Assembly (NCBI RefSeq): GCF_004804355.1
Contig: NZ_SRWZ01000003.1
Location: 468,816 to 532,815 of the forward strand
Direction: 5' to 3'
Length of the DNA stretch: 64,000 nt
Source: Cognatitamlana onchidii
GTDB taxonomy: Bacteria; Bacteroidota; Bacteroidia; Flavobacteriales; Flavobacteriaceae
The notes beneath the pieces were generated by a model, which saw nothing but the letters and a program-made list of their open reading frames with translations, made no database searches and was not told the DNA's origin. A program made the position numbers and the translations under genes. Positions 1-9,007 of the stretch are shown here, piece after piece. The number at the start of each line of letters is the position of its first letter. Position 1 is the first letter of the stretch.

Positions 1-1059
1 ATATCCTAGTTCAGCCCTGTACATCCAATGTGGAGATATCTCAAAATTAAAACCTATTTGGGTACTCCAATTATCAATAATCTCCTTCTTAATACTATAA
101 TTTATGGCGTCTGAATTTTCTACTCTATCGGCCGCAGAATCAAGTCTGTCCGCTCTAGCATATAAGTCCATTAACTTCTCATCCTTTCCCGGAGTAGCAT
201 CAGGTAAACTTTCCCAAAAGGTTATTTGTTCATTATTAATAGCAGAAAAACCATCTATAGCTCTGAGCATGGCTTCATCCAATTCTGGCACTCCAATAGA
301 CCCTGTATTATTTTCTTTATTTACAAAATCACGATACATGGCACCAACATATACCGCTAGCTTCATATTGTTATTAAATACCACTCTCCGTCCTATTCTA
401 GCAGAGCCTACAAAAAAAGTAACCGTCTGGGTCAATAAATCTGATGTAGTCCAAGTAATATTACCATCCGTACTAACAAAATAGTCATCCCAACCGTAAA
501 CAAGTGTAGTCCCAAATCCAAATGAATTTGTGTTAAATACTACTGCCGGTACATCTATGGGCTTCTCAAGTGTTCTTATTTCTTTTAAGTTTCCATTTGG
601 ACCTAAATTATTTTCAACAACCTGCGGTTGAAAAGACACCTTAGTTGTACCTTGGTTCTTTGAATAAATTCCGTAAAAGTTCAAAAAAGGTAATATCCAA
701 GCATCAGCTCTTAAATTTACTCCATTTGTTGTTGCAACCGTCTCAGTAAAATTTAAAGTTTCTGGATTAATTATATCATCTAAATTTTCTCCATCGAAAA
801 AATTCATACTAAACTCTGTTAATTCCAGCGACATTTGATTAAACACATAATTCACATTGAAACCAAACGGTAATTGTAATTCAAAATTCCTATCGACTAC
901 TTTTTGCCCCCAAATGGGTAAGCTATATGGCCAATCCTTAGACACATTAGTGGAATCTTTTTTTGGAAATTGTATACCACTTTGTGCGTTTACTTCTAGC
1001 AAATTTAATACTAGAAAAAGCAGCATTAATAGAGTTCTAAATTTGTTTATCATTTTCAT
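1..1059 (-). CDS. Secreted, probably outer-membrane beta-barrel protein (3' end outside window)
   Basis: An uninterrupted reverse reading frame runs from an ATG at 1059 to the left edge, giving 353 codons without a stop, so the C-terminus lies outside the window. The N-terminus (MKMINKFRTLL, a leucine-rich core, then VNAQS) is a typical signal peptide cleaved after Ala. The mature part is rich in alternating aromatic and polar strands, with phrases such as PFLNFYGIYS, FGFGTTLVYGW and MKLAVYVGAMYRD, which suits an outer-membrane barrel. I do not recognise a named family. It stands alone, and 480 bp separate it from its neighbour. The existence of the gene is well supported; the barrel assignment is inference. 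Confidence 0.75.
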   Translation of the reverse strand, partial: MKMINKFRTLLMLLFLVLNLLEVNAQSGIQFPKKDSTNVSKDWPYSLPIWGQKVVDRNFELQLPFGFNVNYVFNQMSLELTEFSMNFFDGENLDDIINPETLNFTETVATTNGVNLRADAWILPFLNFYGIYSKNQGTTKVSFQPQVVENNLGPNGNLKEIRTLEKPIDVPAVVFNTNSFGFGTTLVYGWDDYFVSTDGNITWTTSDLLTQTVTFFVGSARIGRRVVFNNNMKLAVYVGAMYRDFVNKENNTGSIGVPELDEAMLRAIDGFSAINNEQITFWESLPDATPGKDEKLMDLYARADRLDSAADRVENSDAINYSIKKEIIDNWSTQIGFNFEISPHWMYRAELGY

Positions 1060-1477
1060 AATTTCTAAATAAATTTTCTTGCTTTACACCTCTAATTTAT
1101 AATAAGTCATATCAATTCAATGAACCACAAAAAAAACCTGTAGATAGCCGTATGCTTAAATTTGAAGTGGAAATTAATCGTAAATAATTGAAACACAAAC
1201 TTAGGTATTATTTTAATGAATTACACTATTTAATAAAAATATAGGTTAGGTTCAAGCTCATTTTTTTATCTAAAATTCACATTCGTTCGCTACAAAAATT
1301 GTCGGCTTATTACTAAATTATCAATCTCTATTTAGCATTATATTTTGCCCTTTTGGAGATAAATGCCACGAAAACTATACATTGAACCAATGCTCTTAAT
1401 TAATCTACTAAGTCAACTTTATTCTGTAAATTTTATTTTGATAGAAATAATATCATCCCTACTCAAATTATTAACAC
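1060..1477. other. Intergenic region without recognisable gene
   Basis: This AT-rich stretch has stops in all frames and no reading frame longer than a few codons with flavobacterial character. It must hold the promoter of the reverse gene starting at 1059, but I see no exact TAnnTTTG element near that start. No RNA gene or long repeat was recognised. Confidence 0.5.
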
Positions 1478-1518
1478 AAAAAAAAAAGGATTGGTAAATA
1501 ATAGTTTACCAATCCTTT
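1478..1518 (-). terminator. Rho-independent terminator of the M61 peptidase gene
   Basis: A perfect 13-bp stem (1486-1498 with 1505-1517) with a 6-nt loop is followed, on the reverse strand, by a run of T. It lies about 20 bp after the stop codon of the reverse gene ending at 1539. Confidence 0.85.
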
Positions 1519-1538
1519 AATATCATATAGATTTAGTC

Positions 1539-3431
1539 CTAGCCCTTCAACCAAGCCTCGCGCAACACTTTCTGCGCCTCAGAAGCATCCGCCATTTCCA
1601 TAATAGCCGTACCATTAGTATATGTTTTTGTGGTCGTGGTTTTAATGACAACTTCCTCGCCATTTCTATCTAATACAACTTCAATATCCTTTCCTGGCTT
1701 CCACATAAAAACCTCTTGCAAAAGGTTATTAGCGTTTGCCATTTTCATCTCTTTTCCGTCTATTTTCTTTATAACATCGTTGGCTTCTACTCCTTGATCT
1801 GCCCAAAAACTGTTTTCTAAAACCTTTTCCGTAAAGAAAATGGTTCCTTTTTCTGGATCACCGCTTACAATAGGCATGCCGTTCATTAAAATGTAGTTAG
1901 TTTCAACTCTTCCTTCACCAATTTCTAAACCCACTTTGTTTAAAAAATCATTATATTTAATTGGAATATCCCCTTCTACATGAGTTTCAAAAAATACTCC
2001 AACAGACGGATAAGTCATAGCTGTAATTTCTTCGATAAGCTTGTCGTCTTCAAAAGGTTTATTCTTCCCATATTTATTACTCAACTCTTTCATTAAAGAC
2101 AAAATACCTCTTTGACCATTACTTTCTTCACGCAACAAAATATCAATACACATACCTATTAAAGCACCTTTTTGATATACGTTCAAATATTGGTCCTTAT
2201 AAGGAACCTTTAAAATATTCTCACTCATTATTGTAAAACTCATGGCATCATCCAATCGCTTAGACCCATCAATTTTAGTCATCATTTTGTTATAAAACTC
2301 ACGCTCGTCAATCAACCCTTGATCTACCTGAAATAAATTAGCAAAATACTCTGTTACCCCCTCATACATCCATAAATGTTTTGAAAAGGTTGGGTTGTTA
2401 TAATCAAAATAATGCACATCTTCAGAATGCACACTTAACGGTGTAACTATATGGAAAAATTCATGAGATACTACATCTATCATACTACTCGCCAAGGTCT
2501 CTTCAGACATAGATTCAGGAAATACAACCACCGTGGACGTATGGTGTTCTAAGGCTCCAAAACCTTTAGGAGAATCTCCTTTCTCTTCCGATAGATATAA
2601 ATAAATATCGTATCTAGGAGTTACATTAATATCACCTAAATACGCTTTTTGGGCTTGCATCATTTTTAAAACCGTTTCCTTAAGAGATGCTGCTGAATGA
2701 ACCTGATTTGGTGAATAGACACTTAATACAATCTTAATATCTCCAACCTGAAATTCTTCTACATCTAGATTACCGTACATCATCGGGTTATCTGTAATAT
2801 CAAAATACCTAGGCGCAAAATAACTGGTTGTTATGGTTGTTCCATCTTCGCCAGTAGTAGAATTCATAGTTTGAAGTGCAGAAGAACGCACAAAATCCGC
2901 AGGCGCAGCAATATCGAGCTTGTATTGATTATTTTTTAACGAATCAAAATAACCAATAAAGCCATGTAAATTTAAAACATAATTTTTTGACTCTATATTA
3001 GTTCCAGCAGGAGAAAATGGGGTATCCTTTCCAATACCCCCAGTTACTTCAATATCATAGGTGTCGTTTACTAAGTAGGTAATTTTATCTAAATTCTTGG
3101 CACTAGATACAGTCCATGTATTGGTATCAATTTTATTAACGGGTAATTCATTACCTTCATAATCAATAGCCTTAAAATCGTCAATATATTTTCCAAAATT
3201 ACTTATCGAATAGGTTCCTTGAATAACTCGTGGTAGTCTGTAAGTTACAGTTTCAACAGTAAAACGCCCTGGGTTAACTGTTACTGGTGCTCTATCGTCG
3301 TTAATGTTCATTAAATCGATAGAAGTTTCAATAGGCACATTAATGGCTAAATCGTTTTTACTATTTTTTGTGGAGCTACAACTTGCTAGTAAAAAAGCTA
3401 CGAATAAGACTGATAATATACGTGAATTCAT
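1539..3431 (-). CDS. M61 family metallopeptidase lipoprotein with C-terminal PDZ domain
   Basis: A 630-residue zinc peptidase of the M61 (glycyl aminopeptidase-like) family. A lipoprotein signal ends in LLASC (Cys 18), so the protein should be anchored in the envelope. The family phrase GFGALEHH is near residue 295, the zinc motif HEFFH at 323-327, and the downstream Glu ligand in MYEGVTEYF near 357. A PDZ-like domain follows at roughly 530-610 (ADQGVEANDVIKKIDG). Length and domain order are normal for Bacteroidota members. The substrate is unknown. It is transcribed alone, with a clear terminator behind it and a divergent glycosyltransferase in front. Confidence 0.9.
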   Translation of the reverse strand: MNSRILSVLFVAFLLASCSSTKNSKNDLAINVPIETSIDLMNINDDRAPVTVNPGRFTVETVTYRLPRVIQGTYSISNFGKYIDDFKAIDYEGNELPVNKIDTNTWTVSSAKNLDKITYLVNDTYDIEVTGGIGKDTPFSPAGTNIESKNYVLNLHGFIGYFDSLKNNQYKLDIAAPADFVRSSALQTMNSTTGEDGTTITTSYFAPRYFDITDNPMMYGNLDVEEFQVGDIKIVLSVYSPNQVHSAASLKETVLKMMQAQKAYLGDINVTPRYDIYLYLSEEKGDSPKGFGALEHHTSTVVVFPESMSEETLASSMIDVVSHEFFHIVTPLSVHSEDVHYFDYNNPTFSKHLWMYEGVTEYFANLFQVDQGLIDEREFYNKMMTKIDGSKRLDDAMSFTIMSENILKVPYKDQYLNVYQKGALIGMCIDILLREESNGQRGILSLMKELSNKYGKNKPFEDDKLIEEITAMTYPSVGVFFETHVEGDIPIKYNDFLNKVGLEIGEGRVETNYILMNGMPIVSGDPEKGTIFFTEKVLENSFWADQGVEANDVIKKIDGKEMKMANANNLLQEVFMWKPGKDIEVVLDRNGEEVVIKTTTTKTYTNGTAIMEMADASEAQKVLREAWLKG

Positions 3432-3503
3432 GAATCTATATTTTATTTTTTAAATGACAAGCAAAATACCATTATGTTACCAGTTGCATTCTTAAGGTTT
3501 TGT

Positions 3504-3511
3504 TAAATTCG
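3504..3511 (+). promoter_or_regulatory. -7 promoter element TAAATTCG touching the start codon
   Basis: TAAATTCG fits the Bacteroidota -7 consensus TAnnTTTG with one change. It ends 4 bp before the ATG at 3516, so the predicted transcription start falls on or next to the start codon. A nearly identical element precedes the gene at 58239. Confidence 0.45.
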
Positions 3512-3515
3512 CATC

Positions 3516-4523
3516 ATGGAAAACCCACTTATAAGTATTCTCATTCCCTTTAAAAACACAGAATCCTTTTTAAAAGAATGCCTTGATTCTGTACTAAAGC
3601 AAACTTATTCTAATTGGGAATTAATAATCATTGATGACGGATCAACAGATGCTAGTTATTCGATTGTAAAAACGTATGCAAAGCAAGATTCTAGAATTAA
3701 ACTACTTAAAAACCCAGGAAAAGGAATTATTGAAGCACTACGTTACGCGTTTAGTAAGTCTGGCGGAGCGCTGATTACAAGAATGGATAGTGATGATATT
3801 ATGCAACCTAAAAAACTTGAAGTATTAAGTACTAGTTTACTTAATTCTGGGAAACGTCATGTGGCAATTGGCATGGTAAATTACTTCTCTGAAACAGGAA
3901 TAAAGGCGGGATATAAAAGCTATGAAACCTGGTTAAACCAACTAACTAAAACAGGTGCAAATTATTCTGAAATATATAAAGAATGTGTTATTCCTTCGCC
4001 ATGCTGGATGGTATACAGAGAAGACCTAATTGCATGTAATGCCTTTAACCCTAACCGATACCCAGAAGATTATGATTTAGCCTTTAGATTTTATAAACAC
4101 CAATACAAATGCCTTCCTTGTAATGAAGTATTGCATGACTGGCGCGATTATAATACCAGAACTTCCAGAACTCATGAGCATTATGCCGAAAACCATTTTA
4201 TTGGTATAAAACTGCATTACTTTTTAGAGTTAGACTTTAATAAGACAAAAACATTGGTAATTTGGGGAGCTGGTAAAAAAGGAAAAAAAGTAGCAAAGAT
4301 CTTAATTGATAAAGGGATTGATTTTGAATGGATTTGTGACAACCCCAAAAAGATTGGTAAAGACATTTATGGAGTTGTTTTAAAACCGTTTGATTTTTTA
4401 AAAAAGATAGAAAATGCTCAAAGCATTATTACCGTTGCTAATAAAGGTGATCAAAATGACATATTGCACTATATGACATCGTTAGACTTAAAACCTATTG
4501 AAGATTATGTTTTCTTTTGTTAA
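3516..4523 (+). CDS. Family 2 glycosyltransferase with C-terminal Rossmann-like domain
   Basis: The first 240 residues form a GT-A fold of glycosyltransferase family 2: ISILIPFKN at 7-14, IIDDGSTD near 38-45 and the metal/nucleotide-sugar motif DSDD at 91-94. An unusual second part starts near residue 247 with VIWGAGKKGKKVAK, a glycine-rich nucleotide-binding loop, followed by ICDNPKKIG and a short beta-alpha segment. Similar WGAG modules occur in sugar-modifying enzymes such as the PglD N-terminal domain. There is no transmembrane segment, so it is probably cytoplasmic. Acceptor and sugar are unknown. It stands alone between a divergent peptidase and the BatA-like gene. Confidence 0.85.
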   Translation: MENPLISILIPFKNTESFLKECLDSVLKQTYSNWELIIIDDGSTDASYSIVKTYAKQDSRIKLLKNPGKGIIEALRYAFSKSGGALITRMDSDDIMQPKKLEVLSTSLLNSGKRHVAIGMVNYFSETGIKAGYKSYETWLNQLTKTGANYSEIYKECVIPSPCWMVYREDLIACNAFNPNRYPEDYDLAFRFYKHQYKCLPCNEVLHDWRDYNTRTSRTHEHYAENHFIGIKLHYFLELDFNKTKTLVIWGAGKKGKKVAKILIDKGIDFEWICDNPKKIGKDIYGVVLKPFDFLKKIENAQSIITVANKGDQNDILHYMTSLDLKPIEDYVFFC

Positions 4524-4537
4524 TGAAAAAAAATATG

Positions 4538-4545
4538 TAGGTTTG
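4538..4545 (+). promoter_or_regulatory. -7 promoter element TAGGTTTG for the BatA-like gene
   Basis: An exact TAnnTTTG match 17 bp before the ATG at 4563, predicting a leader of about a dozen bases. Confidence 0.5.
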
Positions 4546-4562
4546 TTTAATCGAAATTAGAC

Positions 4563-6488
4563 ATGCAGTTTAAACACCCCGAACTTCTTTACGCTTTATT
4601 TTTACTGCTTATTCCCATAATAGTTCATCTTTTTCAACTCCGAAAATTTAAGAAAATTGAGTTTACGAATGTCGCTTTTTTAAAAGAGGCAAAGTTGCAG
4701 ACAAGAAAGAGTTCTAGAATTAAAAAATGGCTTATTCTAAGCATCAGACTGCTACTACTGACAACATTAGTTATTGCTTTTGCTCAACCATACATATCAA
4801 ATTCTGATGCCTTTAATGTTGAAAAAGAAACAGTCGTGTATCTTGACAACTCTTTTAGCATGCAAGCCAAAGGCAATCAAGGTGAACTTTTAAAAAGAGC
4901 TGTACAAGATCTCATTAACAACATACCAAGTGAAGAAACCTTTTCTTTAATTACTAATGATGATACTTATAAAAACACGACTATTGAAGCCATAAAAAAC
5001 GATTTATTAAAGTTAGAATACTCTTCAACGAAACTAAATCATGAAGCTGCATTATTGAAAAGTCAAGCGCTATTTTCAAAAAAAGAAGGCGTGTTGAAAA
5101 ACTTAATATTTATTTCCGACTTTCAAGAAGATGCATCCGAACTTAGCGCAAATTCTTCACAGCTTTCAAACATTCATTTTGTGCAACTAGTAACTGCGGA
5201 AACCAACAATATTAGTTTAGACAGCGTTTTTATATCTAGCACATCACCCACTTCCATTACTCTAAATGTCAAACTATCAAATAGCGGTTCTCCTTTAGAA
5301 AACTTGCCTGTTTCTTTATTTAACAGAGAAACCCTTATTGCAAAAACATCTGTAGCTATAAATGAAACGGCCGAAACCTCATTCTCAATACCCAGTAATG
5401 AAGCTATTGATGGCCAAATAAGCATTGAAGATTCTAATTTACAGTTTGATAACTCACTTTATTTCAATATCAATAGAACTGCAAAAATTAAAGTATTAAG
5501 CATTAATGAAGCGGAAGATTCTTTCTTAAAAAAGATATACACGTCTAGTGAGTTCGACTACCTAGCAACATCAAAAAACCAATTAGATTTCAATATTTTA
5601 GAGCAGCAAAATCTTATCGTTCTTAATGAACTTGAGAATATTCCAACAGCATTATCTATAACCCTTACTCAATTTTTAAAACTTGGTGGTTCTTTACTAA
5701 TCATTCCGTCTTCCTCATTAAATAAAGACTCGTATAATGTATTGATTTCCCCATATGGCTGTGAGATTATAGAAGAAATAACCACTACTAAGTTAGTAAC
5801 CAACATAAACTATGCACATCCTTTATACAATAAAGGTGTGTTTGAAAAACAGGTAAATAATTTTCAATATCCCAGAACCAACAAATACTATAGTTTAAGA
5901 AGCTCTAGATTTTCTAACACTTTATCCTTTGAAGACGGCAACGCCTTTCTGACTAGTTATAAGCATGTTTACCTATTTACATCTGCTCTTAACAATGATA
6001 ACTCAAACTTTAAAAACTCCCCACTTATTGTTCCTACGTTATATAACATTGGAAGAAACAGCTATAAAATACCTGAGATATATTACAATATAGGTGAGGC
6101 AAACACATTTGAAGTTGAGGCACAAATGAAACAAGACGCTGTATTATCTTTAAATAAAGGCGCTATTAGCATCATTCCAAGACAACAATACTTTAATTCT
6201 AAAGTTAGAATAAGCTCGATAGAAGAACCTTCTAAAGCAGGTACATATGCTGTTTTAAACAATAAAGATTCAATATTAAATGTAAGTTATAATTACTCAA
6301 GAAATGAAAGTAAATTAGTTTACAAAAATTTATCTCAAATAAGTAATGCAAGTGTAAACAACTCTGTCGTTGCTGTTCTTGACGCAATAAAAAGTGATAC
6401 AAAAGTTAATGAGCTATGGAAATGGTTTGTTATTTTTGCCCTAGTCTTATTAATCACTGAAATGCTCATATTAAAATTCTTTAAATGA
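4563..6488 (+). CDS. BatA-domain membrane protein with VWA-like module
   Basis: The N-terminus (two hydrophobic segments at about 8-25 and 56-76 with LRKFKKIEFTNVAFLKE between them) is the aerotolerance BatA domain found throughout Bacteroidota. A von Willebrand A-like region follows, with the metal-site pattern DNSFS at 95-99. The middle is a predicted periplasmic region, and a final hydrophobic segment (LWKWFVIFALVLLITEMLIL) anchors the C-terminus. The length of 641 residues is usual. It overlaps the next gene by 4 bp, so the two are translationally coupled. The molecular role of single BatA-like proteins is not established. Confidence 0.85.
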   Translation: MQFKHPELLYALFLLLIPIIVHLFQLRKFKKIEFTNVAFLKEAKLQTRKSSRIKKWLILSIRLLLLTTLVIAFAQPYISNSDAFNVEKETVVYLDNSFSMQAKGNQGELLKRAVQDLINNIPSEETFSLITNDDTYKNTTIEAIKNDLLKLEYSSTKLNHEAALLKSQALFSKKEGVLKNLIFISDFQEDASELSANSSQLSNIHFVQLVTAETNNISLDSVFISSTSPTSITLNVKLSNSGSPLENLPVSLFNRETLIAKTSVAINETAETSFSIPSNEAIDGQISIEDSNLQFDNSLYFNINRTAKIKVLSINEAEDSFLKKIYTSSEFDYLATSKNQLDFNILEQQNLIVLNELENIPTALSITLTQFLKLGGSLLIIPSSSLNKDSYNVLISPYGCEIIEEITTTKLVTNINYAHPLYNKGVFEKQVNNFQYPRTNKYYSLRSSRFSNTLSFEDGNAFLTSYKHVYLFTSALNNDNSNFKNSPLIVPTLYNIGRNSYKIPEIYYNIGEANTFEVEAQMKQDAVLSLNKGAISIIPRQQYFNSKVRISSIEEPSKAGTYAVLNNKDSILNVSYNYSRNESKLVYKNLSQISNASVNNSVVAVLDAIKSDTKVNELWKWFVIFALVLLITEMLILKFFK

Positions 6489-7741
6489 ACGTACTTATAA
6501 AATCTGCCACAATAATAGATCCTAAGAGTGAATTTCATAATGCCACGAAAGATATATTAGTTGAAAATGGTGTGATTACTAAGATTGCGAATGCTATAAA
6601 AAACGCTAAAAGCTATAAAGAGATTAAGTTAGACAACCTACATGTTTCGCAAGGTTGGTTTGATAGTAGCGTGAGTTTTGGAGAACCTGGTTTTGAAGAA
6701 CGTGAAACTATAGATAACGGGCTTGAAACCGCCGCACATTCAGGCTTTACAGCTATTGCACTTAACCCCAACACAAATCCAGTTATTGATTCCAATACAG
6801 ACATTTCTTTTCTTAATTCTAAAGCAGTTAAGAGTGCTGTTTCTTTATTACCCATTGGTGCCCTAACTGTAAAAAGTAAGGGTGAAGATTTGGCGGAGTT
6901 ATACGACATGAGTCAAGCTGGAGCAAAGGCTTTCTATGACTATAAAAAAGCTATCTCTAACCCTAACCTGATGAAAATTGCATTGCAATATGCAAGTAAT
7001 TTTGATGGCTTAGTTTGTTCATTCCCACAAGAAAACAAAATTGCTGGAAATGGTGTGATGAACGAACATATTACCAGTACAAAATTGGGGCTTAAAGGAC
7101 TTCCTGCTCTGGCAGAAGCCTTACAAGTAGCAAGGGATTTATTTCTTTTAGAATATACTGGAGGTAAATTACACATACCTACCATATCAACAGAACAGTC
7201 TGTAGAATTAATACGAGAAGCAAAAAAGAAAAAACTTGATGTTTCGTGTAGTGTTGCGATTCATAATTTATACTTTACGGATGATGTTTTAAGTGAGTTT
7301 AACACCAATTTTAAGGTGTTGCCTCCGTTGCGGACTAAGAAAGATGTGGATGCTTTAATTGAGGGGGTTAAAGACGGAACGATAGACATGGTAACCTCAG
7401 ACCATACCCCCATCGATATTGAAGAAAAAAAGGTGGAATTTGACTTGGCTAATTATGGTAGCATTGGTCTAGAATCTGCTTTTGGAGCCTTGCAAAACAT
7501 ATTCACAACAAAAAAGACTATTGACCTTTTAACTAGAGGGAAATCCAGATTTGGTTTAAAACAGACTCCCATAGAAATTGGGGAACGTGCAAATTTGAGC
7601 CTTTTTAACCCAGATATGAGCACTAGCTTTACAAAAACGAATATGAGGTCGAAATCGAAAAATGCCATTTTTGAAAACGAAGTTTTAAAAGGAAAAGTCT
7701 ACGGCATTATAGCAAACAATAAAGCAGTAATAATTGCATAA
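6485..7741 (+). CDS. Dihydroorotase-like amidohydrolase with degenerate metal site
   Basis: A 418-residue amidohydrolase aligned with class I dihydroorotases of pyrimidine synthesis. Recognisable blocks are GEPGFEERETI at about 66-76, IALNPNTNPVID, LHIPTIST, AIHNLYFTDD and SDHTPI. The catalytic-site Asp of SDHTP is kept. The canonical HxH before REPG is replaced by S62-V-S64, its Arg is Gly66, and the second His of the usual LHxxHxST block is Thr. It is therefore probably not a normal two-zinc enzyme, although flavobacterial annotations call it dihydroorotase. It may be a pseudo-dihydroorotase scaffold for aspartate transcarbamoylase, like PyrC' of Pseudomonas. An active dihydroorotase should exist elsewhere in the genome. 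Confidence 0.85.
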   Translation: MNVLIKSATIIDPKSEFHNATKDILVENGVITKIANAIKNAKSYKEIKLDNLHVSQGWFDSSVSFGEPGFEERETIDNGLETAAHSGFTAIALNPNTNPVIDSNTDISFLNSKAVKSAVSLLPIGALTVKSKGEDLAELYDMSQAGAKAFYDYKKAISNPNLMKIALQYASNFDGLVCSFPQENKIAGNGVMNEHITSTKLGLKGLPALAEALQVARDLFLLEYTGGKLHIPTISTEQSVELIREAKKKKLDVSCSVAIHNLYFTDDVLSEFNTNFKVLPPLRTKKDVDALIEGVKDGTIDMVTSDHTPIDIEEKKVEFDLANYGSIGLESAFGALQNIFTTKKTIDLLTRGKSRFGLKQTPIEIGERANLSLFNPDMSTSFTKTNMRSKSKNAIFENEVLKGKVYGIIANNKAVIIA

Positions 7742-7743
7742 TT

Positions 7744-8076
7744 ATGACCACACAAGATATTGAAAAAGGTAGAAAAAATGCTATTATAAGTTATATCACG
7801 ATTTTTGGAACCATAATAGCCTACTATTTAAATAACGACAACAAAAGTCCTTTTGCTAGTTTCCATATAAGACAATCTTTAGGGCTATGGCTTACCTTTT
7901 ATGCCTTAGGGTATATTGTTGGAAGTTTTGATAGTTGGCTAGTTACCTCCGGGTTTTACTTATTTTTTGCTGTTTTATTTGTTTATGGCTTCTCTAATGC
8001 CATTAGCAGAAAAGCCCAGCCTATTCCCCTTGTTGGTGATTTTTATCAAAAAATATTTTCTAATCTCGGAAACTAA
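7744..8076 (+). CDS. DUF4870/Tic20-like small membrane protein
   Basis: 110 residues with three hydrophobic segments (about 15-30, 45-65, 70-90) and the phrase SPFASFHIRQSLGLWLTF, which is typical of the DUF4870-like import-component family. The last part (NAISRKAQPIPLVGDFYQKIF) is also characteristic. It begins 2 bp after the dihydroorotase homologue and touches the next gene, so it lies inside a four-gene operon. Function is unknown. Confidence 0.75.
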   Translation: MTTQDIEKGRKNAIISYITIFGTIIAYYLNNDNKSPFASFHIRQSLGLWLTFYALGYIVGSFDSWLVTSGFYLFFAVLFVYGFSNAISRKAQPIPLVGDFYQKIFSNLGN

Positions 8077-8733
8077 ATGCTCAATACCTCACTTTCTCTC
8101 AATCATGTAATAAAAGCATCTACTTTAACAGAAAATGCGCCATTATTAATTATGATGCATGGTTACGGTAGCGATGAAAATGATTTGTTTTCTTTTGCTT
8201 CAGAATTACCAGATGAACTTTTTATTATTTCCGTAAGAGCTCCTTACCCTATACAACCTTATGGCAATGCTTGGTATGCCATTAATTTTGATGCAGAACG
8301 TGGCAAATGGAATGACATTGAACAAGCTAAAGCATCTAGGGATTTGATTTCTAGGTTTATTGATGAAGCTATTTCTACATATCCTGTTAATAAAGATAAT
8401 GTGTCCTTACTAGGTTTTAGTCAAGGGAGCATTTTAAGTTATGCCATTGCGCTAACATATCCCGAAAAAGTAAAGAATATAGTAGCTTTAAGCGGTTATA
8501 TTGTACCTGAAGTATTTCCTGAAAGTTTAAAAGCAAAAGACTATAGTTACTTAGATTTCTATTGCTCTCATGGAAGTGTAGACCAAGTAATTCCTATTGA
8601 TTGGGCTAGACAGGCCCCATCGTTTTTAAATAGTTTAAATATAAAAAACCAATTTTCAGAATTTCCTGTAGGTCATGGTGTAGCGCCTCAGAATTTCTAT
8701 GAGTTCAAAGAATGGTTAAAAAAGCGTATTTAA
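8077..8733 (+). CDS. Phospholipase/carboxylesterase family alpha/beta hydrolase
   Basis: 218 residues with the alpha/beta hydrolase fold of the YpfH/lysophospholipase-carboxylesterase group. MMHGYGSDENDL forms the oxyanion region, GFSQGS carries the nucleophile Ser115, CSHGSVDQVIP carries the acid, and GHGVAP supplies the histidine near 203. No signal peptide is seen, so it is cytoplasmic. It is the last gene of the run starting at 4563 and ends just before a strong bidirectional terminator. The physiological ester is unknown. Confidence 0.85.
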   Translation: MLNTSLSLNHVIKASTLTENAPLLIMMHGYGSDENDLFSFASELPDELFIISVRAPYPIQPYGNAWYAINFDAERGKWNDIEQAKASRDLISRFIDEAISTYPVNKDNVSLLGFSQGSILSYAIALTYPEKVKNIVALSGYIVPEVFPESLKAKDYSYLDFYCSHGSVDQVIPIDWARQAPSFLNSLNIKNQFSEFPVGHGVAPQNFYEFKEWLKKRI

Positions 8734-8782
8734 GGAGACACTAATTATTCTGTCCAAAAAGATAAATATCCTAAAAACAAAA

Positions 8783-8817
8783 AAAGCCTCTCAAAATATT
8801 GAGAGGCTTTTATTTTT
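8783..8817. terminator. Bidirectional terminator between esterase and tRNA-His
   Basis: A perfect 12-bp hairpin (8783-8794 with 8799-8810, GCCTCTC/GAGAGGC core) is flanked by A-runs on the left and T-runs on the right. It can stop the forward esterase transcript and the converging tRNA transcript. Confidence 0.9.
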
Positions 8818-8818
8818 G

Positions 8819-8893
8819 GGTGGATGATGGGATTCGAACCCACGACCCTTGGTACCACAAACCAATGCTCTAACCAACTGAGCTACAACCACC
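8819..8893 (-). tRNA. tRNA-His (anticodon GTG)
   Basis: The reverse strand folds as a complete cloverleaf: acceptor GTGGTTG/CATCCAC, D-arm GCTCAGTTGGTTAGAGC, anticodon stem TTGGT/ACCAA with loop TTGTGGT (GTG anticodon), and T-arm GTGGG TTCGAAT CCCAT. An extra G precedes the acceptor stem and faces discriminator C73, the identity pair of histidine tRNAs. There is one T-T mismatch in the acceptor stem. The CCA end is not encoded. Confidence 0.95.
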
Positions 8894-9007
8894 GTGTAAC
8901 TGCATTTTGCAATGCGTGTGCAAATGTAATTGATTTAAGTCTTATCTACAAAGACTTTTTTTAATATTTTCAACCTAATTTCAAAATTAAAAAAACGTAT
9001 TTCCTAA

